Source: Phytoseiulus persimilis (Eukaryota; Arthropoda; Arachnida; Mesostigmata; Phytoseiidae). From it: a stretch of 64,000 bases of DNA. Positions within the stretch are counted from its first letter, which is position 1, and each line of letters starts with the position of its first letter. The position numbers were made by a program, and so were the translations under genes. This document shows, piece after piece, positions 55,285-64,000 of the stretch. Where the stretch lies: positions 43,338,001 through 43,402,000 of the forward strand of contig CM075101.1 of the NCBI GenBank assembly GCA_037576195.1, read 5' to 3'. The notes below the pieces were generated by a model that was not told where the DNA came from, made no database searches, and was given only the letters and a program-made list of their open reading frames with translations.

Positions 55285-56499
55285 GTGACACACGCCTTCC
55301 CCTTTGATCCCCGGTGCGCAGACCTACACGGACCTCAACGGCTCTCAGCTGACTTAGCCGCTCTTTCGACGCATCACGTATGCTCCTCGAGAGTGCGACT
55401 ACATACGGAGGAAAAGACCCAAAGAGCGCTGCGGGGCATGATAAGACAACGAGAACTTCACAGCATCGATCCCTTGCAAGCATCAAGGTTTTTAAACTTA
55501 CCAATGACCAAAAGCTCCCGTTTGTCAGATCCAGACGAGTTCAAACAGAACAAAATACTCAGGAGGTCGATGGCCTCCTCCAATCCTTATAGTTTCAAGA
55601 TACGAGCCCCTGCCAAGTTCTCGAATTCAGTCTTGACTTGGAATTCCGCAACCACTTCTCTTCACTATAGGGGTGGGAACCCGGATCCCGCCTTTGAAAT
55701 CGAACTTCGCCTGGCTGGTGGATACTTCATCGACCGCGGCGAATCCGGCAAGCAATGCTTAGAAATGAGTGAGAGCCTCCACAAAAATAGTGAAAAAACG
55801 CCACAACCACTACATTTTGAAGCAGGTACCCGTCGACCGGGCCTCGGCGTCAACTGGGCCATGACGTCAGCCGGGCCACAGGGGCAACAGCCTCACCGAA
55901 TCCCCCGCACAATTTCGAGTGTGCTGCCTTTCGGTCTGCTGGCATCGCCCCGCTCGCTCACCGAAGCTCTAACCCAACTCCACCAATCTCCTAACCGTCT
56001 CGAAGCTCGCCACCGGCCGGTCCACTCGGTAGGTGACGCTGCGGCCCAGTTGACGCATCCCCATTTGAAGCAGAGACTCCCCTTTTTCTGGACTGTAGCG
56101 GAGCGGGAGATCGGACCGACACCGAGCCAGAGATCTGTCAACGCGTTCGAAAAACTGAAGCTCGAAGTTTTTGATCGGAGGGGCGAAACTTGGCTCTTGT
56201 GGAGAACTGTTTTCGAGAACAAGGTTCATTTCTATTGGAGACTTTCTGAAGAGCACGAGCTCATCTTATTAGTGCCAAAACTCAAACAAAACAGCTGTGC
56301 CCAGAAACTTGAAACTGCATACGTAGGCATAAAAGACTGATATGATGACGCCTGGAAAGACCTATTAGATCATTACGGCTCCGCCCGCGATCTCAAGACG
56401 ACTCACGTGCTCGCCATGAGGGATGTGAGCAAGTCTTCCAAGGTGAATGAGTCCAAGAATTTCGGCCAGTTGGAGAATCTTCGTCAAGTCGTTTAAAGC
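55285..56499 (+). pseudogene. BEL/Pao gag-like frame with one internal TGA
   Basis: One frame stays open from about 55285 to 56337, then has a TGA (56338-56340), then continues in the same frame to TAA at 56497-56499. The part around the TGA resembles the DUF1759 gag domain of BEL/Pao elements: LEVFDRRGETWLLWRTVF, ELILLVPKLKQNS, then YDDAWKDLLDHYGSA. The first half is not recognised. There is no good ATG at the left edge, and no LTR was found. It is a relic rather than a host gene. Confidence 0.6.
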
Positions 56500-56914
56500 A
56501 GAGTCAATGCTTCCCAGGCGCTAGGAGTTGTGCCGACATCGTATGAGTCCCTCGTACTCTTAGGTGTGAGGAAGCATCGCCCTTTGAACCGCAGAATAAA
56601 TTCATCCTCGACCACAGAACCATTGATGTCATTCGAGCGAATTCAGAAAACATCTCCGATCTTCTGAATCCAGGACGCCATTTGCTTTGAGAAACTTGGG
56701 AATTTCGTACAGATAGGCCGCAATAGGTGTCCGAAAAGAGCTTCCGCGAAGGAGAATTCCGAACAGAACATAGAAACGCCAAGGAAGACGACGCTGAAGG
56801 TCAGGCGACCCGGGAGAGGAAAAATTTTTAGAGAAGGAAATCGCATTCTCCCACGTAACAAGAAGAAGAGGTAGACAAAGGCAGGGACTCAGATCCGTTA
56901 TTTGTCATGGAGGC

Positions 56915-57235
56915 TTGATCGCTACCCCAAAGTGGATCAAAGAGTCCATCTTTTCGTGCTCGACGAAAATCGCTAACACGGAGGCTCTCGGAGCATCGAT
57001 TCCTAATGTGAACGAGGCTACCGTTGCAGAGGAGCACATTCTCCGAGGCGAAGAAGCCAAAATTTTCGATAGGAAGAACGAAGCCACACTCGTTTATCAC
57101 TGGACCACGATGGAATTTCAACTGGGGCCTTCCAGGAAATCAGTGGCTTGTCTCGTCGTCGGCGACCCATCCTATGATATGCTCATCTCACAACCTTTCT
57201 GGCGGGAGATGACGCTGAATCTCCGGTCCGATTGA
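56915..57235 (+). pseudogene. Retropepsin-like scrap
   Basis: A 106-codon frame ends in VACLVVGDPSYDMLISQPFW, the closing part of retroelement aspartic proteases. The catalytic Asp-Thr/Ser-Gly box is not visible. It may belong with the gag relic just upstream, though the protease style is closer to gypsy. Confidence 0.4.
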
Positions 57236-58874
57236 GAAATCTCCTCAGGTGACACAGAAAGGAAGACATCGAAAGATGTGCAAGCCCCAGTATCCGTTTC
57301 CGGTGAAATCCTCTGAGTCTGATCTCGACGTTGTCAAACGAGACACCGATCAGGCGGAAGCCGTATGCTATCTAACGCGCGAAACAAGAGCTTTTGGGGA
57401 ACTTGTACATCATCCCGACATGCACTGAGGGCTGATATCTAGGCTGCGTAGAGCAATGAGGCGTTACTGTTGGATAAAAACTTGGAAGAACATGGCATAA
57501 TCAGGCAGTCAATGTCTTGATTCGCAAAACCTACCCAGCTCGAGTAACTCCAAGTGTCAGCCGGAGGATGTGTATAGGGTTAGGGTTCGGAATCCCGAAT
57601 ACCTGGAATCCTGAATACCCGGAATCCTGACAAAAATGCCCAGAATCCTGAACATCCTCAAATAGAGCCTCCGTGGAAGTCAGCGAGACTTCTTTGCTCA
57701 GCGATGAATCTGATCGAGTACTTGGAGAGTAAGAGAGGAAGCTCAGGTCTTAGGGGCAACTGCAGAAGCCACGGATTGGATTAGCAGAATCGCGATCCGG
57801 TGCTCATTCTTAGTATCTTCCTTGGAGATGGCGACTCCAGAACTCATATTTGGATCATTTGAGGTCGTCTATCGCCGTTAGGGTTCCACATCGCTTGTGA
57901 ACCCCAACTGTACTTGAGAATTCACCGACTTCGCGAACTCATATTTTTTGCGAGATTCTGGGTTTTCGAGACTCTGGGTATTCGGGATTCCGGATATGCA
58001 CCGTGCACAGACTAAAACTTTGCAAATGTACAAACCGATTTCATCATCACGTAGCGATTGAAGAGCAATCGGCTGATTCTCACAGCCGTCGTCAACAAAA
58101 GGCAACGGCAGGTTCGCAGCACGCGCGTCCTCGAATTCACGTGCGAGAACTGACTCCTCCGCAAGTCGGATTTACGATTGGATTTGTGACGACGGCTCTG
58201 TTGGTCAGGCCCAGCTCGATTGGATTTGCGAATGGGGAGGAGAATAATTCTGTGGTCTTCTATTGAAAGTGGAAGTTTTATGCTAGCGAACCAGCGGCTG
58301 TTCGTTGTCAGAACAAACATGAATATTCAGAACGAAAGCTGAATTTGGTTGATCTCATTATTTTAAACGAAGGCAACTCAATAGTACCTATGTGCTCTAC
58401 ATTGCGTCATCCATCGCCATCACCTGATGGCAAAGAATTCGAACGGTCAACGAACGTTCGAGCGGTCAACGAAAACGTGCGTAAATATTCATTTGCTGGG
58501 GGTCCATGGCCAGAGGTGTGCGCCGTGGGTATTTCCGACGGCGGCGGCGGTGGACTGGAGAACACACAGCGGCGACGCTCGCCACGGCGAACATGGCGGA
58601 CCGGAAGTGACGCGGCGCGTCATAAGGACCGGGGAATCCACTTCGTTGGTTAGTACTGAAAGTGACCATCTGCGGATAAAGTGTGAGCAATCATTCCCTG
58701 TGGACCTCGATCCGGTCTATCTGAAAGTACCGCCTCGACTCCATCCGACTTCCGCTCCTGTGTAAAAATTAATGGAATAACCTTGGTTCCAGCGAACCTC
58801 GCGAAAGTTAATTTCGAGCGCGAATCGTTCACTGTGCGCCGCCTGGAACGTGAAGGCTGATTATTCGTTTCTGC
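57236..58874. other. Unassigned stretch with short GGAATCC/GAATACC words
   Basis: Words of the type GGAATCCTGAATACCCGG cluster at 57588-57650, and inverse words (GGTATTCGGGATTCCGG) occur at 57976-57992. The rest holds no recognised gene. Confidence 0.4.
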
Positions 58875-59300
58875 ATGCGTCATCAAAATCGAATACACTC
58901 CGTAGCAGAGGTCTCAACGAGAGGGGTTGCGGAACAGTTCTTCTTCACCTCCTTCTTTGTGACTTTGAGACCTGAAGGAAGATCCTTTGATTATTCGGTC
59001 GGTCAGCGCAAACGTACCGATCGACCGGTTGCTCTCCGATGGAAAGTGAGTATGCCTGGACATGCGACAGATTACGCTATCTGGATTCGGTTCATGGGGC
59101 TGAATCAGAACATTCTTAGCGCGAAGCGGCCCAACCTCGTCCACTGCCCCCAAGCTGGACAGGTATTCGATCTCGGGCAGTTCAGGACTCCATGGTTTTC
59201 CCCGTCAATTCGAATTGAATCTGCGGGTTCCGGCGGAAATGCCGGTAAGGTATACGAGCCAATGATCATGCGCTGCTCATCTATCACCCTCCCATGGTAG
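58875..59300 (+). CDS. Unrecognised 141-codon frame upstream of the ionotropic receptor
   Basis: An ATG at 58875 opens a frame to 59300 (…DYAIWIRFMGLNQNILSAK…CSSITLPW). I do not recognise it. It sits about 340 bp before the receptor reading frame on the same strand and could be an upstream exon, but no in-phase donor/acceptor pair was established. It could equally be chance. Confidence 0.22.
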   Translation: MRHQNRIHSVAEVSTRGVAEQFFFTSFFVTLRPEGRSFDYSVGQRKRTDRPVALRWKVSMPGHATDYAIWIRFMGLNQNILSAKRPNLVHCPQAGQVFDLGQFRTPWFSPSIRIESAGSGGNAGKVYEPMIMRCSSITLPW

Positions 59301-59641
59301 AAATGAGAAGCGAGTTTCTGAGGTTACACAGCGTCTCGTTGAAGGCTCGCAGAACATCTCGACTTGAAACCGACGATCATCTCGAGTAATCCGCGTCACT
59401 GTGTGACTCGGAATCGAGGACTCCTCCTCGGGCAAACTCCGTCTGAAACGCACGTCATCGAGTTGACTACATCGCTTGCGGATCAATCAGTTTATCGGTG
59501 AGAGCGCGAGTAGAGTGCCCTCTTGAGAGATTTCACCGATCATCCAGGTAGCCTTCGATGATCAAGTAATCATTCCACTGAAGAGCCTCAGGACGTCACG
59601 TGCTCTCCCCGAGTCTCCATCTCCGACTGAAATTTCTGAGA

Positions 59642-61339
59642 ATGCAAGAATCTGAGCCGCTCGGAAACGTTTCAGCTGTCGCAGCGCTAATAACTCTCTA
59701 CAGTGTCAAGTTCCGGGCCGAACTAGTCATCTATGAAGATTGTTCAGGCAGTGTGAAGGACATCAGCGCATTATTGAACATGAGTTACACGACGATGAAC
59801 AACGCTACCGAACTGTTCACACATGTTTCGAAGAGATATTTGGCGAAAAGGAAGGTTCTGGTATTGATCGAGAGCCCCGAGAGTTTGACACTTCACCGAG
59901 AGCTTATACACGACTATTACACCTACTTAGGATTGAGTCGGTGGCTCGTACGAGTGGACGGAAAGTATTCCGAGAGAATCAGTCCGCTGTACCCGAGGTT
60001 TTTCCTGTGTCTAACGATTTTCCTCAGGGGAGACGTCGCAAATGTTCCAGCAGACTTTGTGAACTGTGATTCCAGAAAGGAAGTCAGTGCGGAGTTCGAG
60101 GGAGCCGTCGAAGATTTCCGGATCGACAACTTAGCTGCCGTTTGCGCCAGCGATTGTGTCGCGGAGGACATCGACAACTATATGGGTATTGCGACGAAAT
60201 TTCTGAATAGTTCGACTTGGACCATCGATTTCCCGCCTCGTACGAACTTCGGCAGGAGAATACGCAGAATGTTCATGGAACGCAAAGCGCTGCTCTCCGT
60301 TCAGATGTTAGTCGTCGAGATCTGGGGTTTCTCTATGGCTCACTTTGGCTTTCCCAACTCATTCGGCGCCAATCGCTTCATCTCGTGGCGACAGCGGTTC
60401 AACAGTTTAGGGAGCGAGGGTTTGACGGAAATCTTCGATCGATGGAAATGGCTCTGGTTATTCGTTCTGGGTGTTGGGCAAACCCTCTTTTCGGCTCTCT
60501 TGCTCGTACAAGATATTCCATCCGCGTTCTTGTCGGTTTCGTCTTGTTTCCTGGGTCAGCCGCTGAAACTCAACGGACCCTCAAGAGATTGGGCAATCAA
60601 TATTTATTGCCTTCATTTTGGAACTTTCTTCCTATGTTTGATTTTCAAGAACAAATTGCTTTCATGCCTGAACGTATCCAGTTGGCTCACTCTGGATAAT
60701 TCGAGGGATTTAGAGTACCTCTTCCACCATAACTTCATCAAGCGTGTCTGCATTCCTGATGACTCATACGTGAGCTCTTGAATCAACGCGAGCATCCCCG
60801 ACCCCGACCTTCTCTACTTGGGGCAAGGAGAAAGTCGGAACCGCGTAATTCATTGGGGATCCGATACGGATTGCTTGAAGTTCGTGAGACAAAATAGGGA
60901 GCACGCCGCTTTGCTGTACTACTCCGGAAACACGTTTGATACCACATTCGACCGAACGAATCTTCAGCTAGGAGAAAGTACCATTGCCCCCGTCATGGTG
61001 GGCTTCTCACATGCCCCGTGGCTGCCTTTCGAACACGACTTACACGTCATGAATATGCTTCTTTTCGAAACTGGCATTCCTCTCGTGAGCAACTATACCA
61101 CTTTCATTAACGCTCGTTTCCAGCCTTTCAGACCTCGCCAAGAGGGCCCCAAGCCAGTTGCTCTAAAGCATTTGGACATTGCGTTTTTACCACTGCTCAT
61201 TGGATGCGTCATCGGCGCATTCGCTGGTCTGCAGTCGTTGAAGACGGAAATGAACCGAAGAGGAACCGAACTGCTTCTCGGAGCTCCAAGAAAGATCTTC
61301 GCCTTTCTTGGGAAGGCATCCGTTAAACGGCGTGCTTGA
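59642..61339 (+). pseudogene. Ionotropic receptor with a single in-frame TGA
   Basis: From the ATG at 59642 one frame runs 565 codons, broken only by TGA at 60779-60781 (codon 380). The layout matches divergent arthropod ionotropic receptors: an extracellular S1-like part; a first membrane helix, WKWLWLFVLGVGQTLFSALL (about 268-288); a pore-like loop with FLGQPLKLNG; a second helix, WAINIYCLHFGTFFLCLIF (about 317-335), followed by the NKLLSCL stretch; an S2-like part after the stop; and a third helix, IAFLPLLIGCVIGAFAGL, near codon 515. These proteins are ligand-gated cation channels of chemosensory neurons. The 3' half is fully open past the TGA. It could be a young pseudogene, a read-through gene or a sequencing error. 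Confidence 0.75.
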
Positions 61340-64000
61340 TCGACACACAATCCAGCGCCGCCGACTTGAAGGAAGATTCACCGAGGAGTGAAGATGGACG
61401 ACTCCTGAGGTCGAGCTGATCGTGCACGCTCAATGGCTCTGGAGAGCATCAGGAATGCTCAGATCAAGGGATGCATTCGAAAGAAGACATCGAGTACGCC
61501 GCGATTGGAAAATTTACCTCACGAGAATTGTTCTCCACGCTTCACGGCCAAAAGCTCAGACACCGATAACATCCCAGAATAACGTGACTCGGCAACTCGG
61601 AAATACTGGTGGTCGGTGTTCGAAATGGGGCAAACGAATCATTTTTCCCCGGTGCCCCCTTGAAGCTCCACATTCTGTACCGGATGGAGCTTTCGGGTAG
61701 GCAGTATCGATAGCCCTCCAGAGAAAACCAAACTCAGAGAACTCTGAGAGCACTTCGAGGCTTCCAGCGTGGACCAACAGAGGCCAGGATTCGCCCACCT
61801 CGTCACACATTTGACCCATGCACAAAGTTCGTGAAGCGAAAGTACAGAAGAGTGTATTCTTCTCGCTCGGCAGAGATTCTCATTGTATAACTACTGAGTC
61901 TTGTCTAGTCGGCCCCGAATTTTCTCACTGCAAACCGAAGCACAACCCAGTCTGCATTCTATGGAGTGGAACTCTATTCCAGCCACCATGGACATTCATT
62001 GAGCTCCTTCGTATTCCCGAGCGGGGATAACTCGACGTATTCCTTATGAAGGTCACCCTCTTGGAAAATGGGCCAATATCCGGCTTCTCTTCTCCCGCGA
62101 TCGCACGGCGGAATCGACAATCGAAGAGGGAATTCCCCCGTTTTGATTAAGAAATTCGATTGGAACTATTGTTGTCCTACTTGTTGAGGGGAAGTTCGTC
62201 GACCTTCTTTCCAAGGCCTCGGATGAGTCCACGCGTAACTTTTCGCTCGTTGCATCCGGCTACTTGGAGCTCTCTCGCCTCCCTGATTAGAGTGGGCAAA
62301 GAGCGGACTCCTCGAAAGCCCTCCCTGACAAGCTCAACCGAGAAACTTGTAGTTGGGAATGCACCCTTGCTCAAAGAGCCGGCACTCGTCATTCTGATTG
62401 AATTTGCATTCCGAACAATCCGTCCCAGAGATCACTGAAGGGTATATTCGAGGGAAACAAGTCGTTTCAAGTCACGACCTCGTGACCTCGTCCATAGGGA
62501 TCCGCTGACGGTTGGGCGACAGTGTCGATTGGGCGTCGGCGTCAATGCTGGCTCCATGATTCGGGTTCCTTCGCGGGCGCCAAATCGACGTTGGAGCCCG
62601 ATCGAAACCGGCGCCCAATCGAAGTGCACCGCTTCCGGCAGCATTCGCCGTCCGCTCAGAACGCTTGAGCGGCTTAACTGACTCTGGAAACTTCTAACAG
62701 AGAATCTCCATGCCGGATCATCTGGGAGCAGAGCTGTCCAATTGAGCCCCGGCGTGGAATCTATCCTGGCGTGAAGCTCACTTAGAGTTGTAGTTGTGAG
62801 TGCCGGATAATATGATTCAGTGGGGAAGTATCCTAAACACGGTACATATACGGTGAACGTCGAGAATCCTCCGAATGCAGCCAGCAGGCTCCAAGAGTCC
62901 AGGAACCAATGAACAGGAGCGTCGTTCGCTCACAACGGCAACTTCAGTGCACACGTTTGAGTAGAACGGCTGTCAATGAGAGGGATGGTCAATAAAAATC
63001 GTGCGTACGGTAAACAATGGTGACTTCTGCGCGGTCATCTGCAAATTTGGATTATTGTGGCTCCTTCTCAACGGCTCCTTCCTCCTAGCGAAGCTTTAGA
63101 GCAGCGCACTTTTTACAGAAATTACCTGCATTCTCTCTGTGCTTTGGGTTCGTCCGGCATTTGTGATATCAAGAACGGCGGCTGGCTTGATATCCCCTTA
63201 GTTGCAAGAAGTTAGGAGGAGTCGTGATACGAGCGTTTCGAAGGAAACGGGCTCGCTTAGCGTGTTCCACCAAGCTCGCTCGTGTATGGGAGGATGATAC
63301 TCACATTTGAGCGAACTTTGAAACAATATTATTGTCGGCAATTTGTGTTCTCTCCCAAGAAGTGCTCGGTCGGCACACGCTACGTGAAGCAATATCAATA
63401 CACAACAGACGGAACGGAAGGGCTACACGGAAGTTTTGAGGCTGAATCGTATGGCGATTGTTTTGAGTTAGTGACCTACACACGCTGGGAACTCGGACCC
63501 CCTCTGCGCCAACGATGAGTCCGATGTCGGAAGTGCCAACAAAAATGAGGACTGAATGTGAGTCTTGTTCGTTCGGAACTGTAACTGGATGATCGGATCA
63601 ACGCCTAGGATTTGAATCGAGCACTGAAACCGAGTGGATTGTGCAGTTTGAGCATCGAATCGACTCTCTACCGAGAGACACCGGAGGTACACGGATTACC
63701 ATTGAGGTCGAGTTTCTGGACCGAAGACTCGATGTTCTCGAAAAAAGCGGCCTCTGCCGAGTGAAAACCCAGATACGGGCTTCTATTCTTACAAAAATAC
63801 AGAGCTATCATTCCGGGAATGAATTTTAGGGAAGATTTGGTATCGGAAATCTCTGAGGCCTCACAACACGAGCCTTATCGCTCCATCTGCAAACTCGCTT
63901 CAAGTCAAAGGAACTTGATCTCACCGACAACTACTTCATTCCGCCACATATGTCACTGGGCGCTACTTGGAATCGTGATACGAACTCCATGTTCGCTCTC
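61340..64000. other. Unassigned right-hand 2.7 kb
   Basis: Frames such as 61818-62030, 62160-62438 and 63641-63829 are open but unrecognised. A small inverted pair, GATATCAAG...CTTGATATC, lies near 63164-63193. No repeat arrays or RNA genes were seen. Confidence 0.3.

Noticed and set aside
55285..56340. 351-codon frame as a new host gene
   Set aside because: It lacks an ATG at its start, its end matches BEL gag, and the matching sequence continues past the stop.
56504..56861. Minus-strand hydrophobic frame as a receptor fragment
   Set aside because: One helix-like stretch is not enough, and it overlaps retroelement-like sequence on the other strand.
1..64000. A new multi-gene defence or biosynthetic system
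   Set aside because: Coding sequence is accounted for by transposable elements, chemoreceptors and one transporter; no conserved unknown gene cluster was found.

Overview
The window is eukaryotic, not prokaryotic. It holds one spliced host gene with GT-AG introns, arthropod-type chemoreceptor genes (7-transmembrane gustatory receptors and an ionotropic receptor), many DNA transposons and retrotransposons with target-site duplications, and arthropod-telomere-like TTAGG pentamers inside a dispersed repeat. The best guess is a compact-genome arthropod, probably a mesostigmatid or phytoseiid mite. That guess rests on gene content and cannot be proved from the window alone.

Layout. 0-6 kb: a 31-bp minisatellite, a complete Tc5-like DNA transposon with TTA target duplications and an open transposase frame, then a decayed gypsy gag/protease/RT remnant and a dispersed repeat containing TTAGG. 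6.6-12.1 kb: a Helitron-like relic carrying a 45-bp minisatellite, then a decayed LINE (ORF1, endonuclease, RT). 12.8-17.4 kb: a young complete Copia element with 166-bp LTRs and one 1,364-codon polyprotein. 17.6-19 kb: simple tandem repeats. 19-21 kb: a BEL/Pao pol relic. 21.9-29.1 kb: a MULE transposase relic split by a gypsy element, which itself carries a deleted mariner and a SINE. 29.3-36.6 kb: a Tc1 C-terminal scrap, a hAT element with a perfect 8-bp target duplication, and a second Helitron-like relic in the opposite orientation. 36.7-37.6 kb: a gustatory receptor gene. 40.7-43.2 kb: a second, damaged hAT. 43.4-44.5 kb: a gustatory receptor pseudogene hit by a SINE. 49.0-51.4 kb: a five-exon SLC18B1/VMAT-like MFS transporter, the only clearly intact conventional host gene. 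53.2-54.0 kb: a third gustatory receptor, a pseudogene. 55.3-57.2 kb: BEL gag and retropepsin scraps. 59.6-61.3 kb: an ionotropic receptor reading frame with a single internal TGA.

Biology. The window looks like a chemoreceptor neighbourhood with birth-and-death turnover, embedded in layers of transposable elements. Several insertions can be ordered in time because they sit inside one another and keep exact target duplications. I found no CRISPR, operon or bacterial-type defence system, and no clearly new multi-gene system. The most useful leads are the one-stop ionotropic receptor, the nested transposon stack, the SINE family, and the repeat whose units carry one, two and three TTAGG pentamers.
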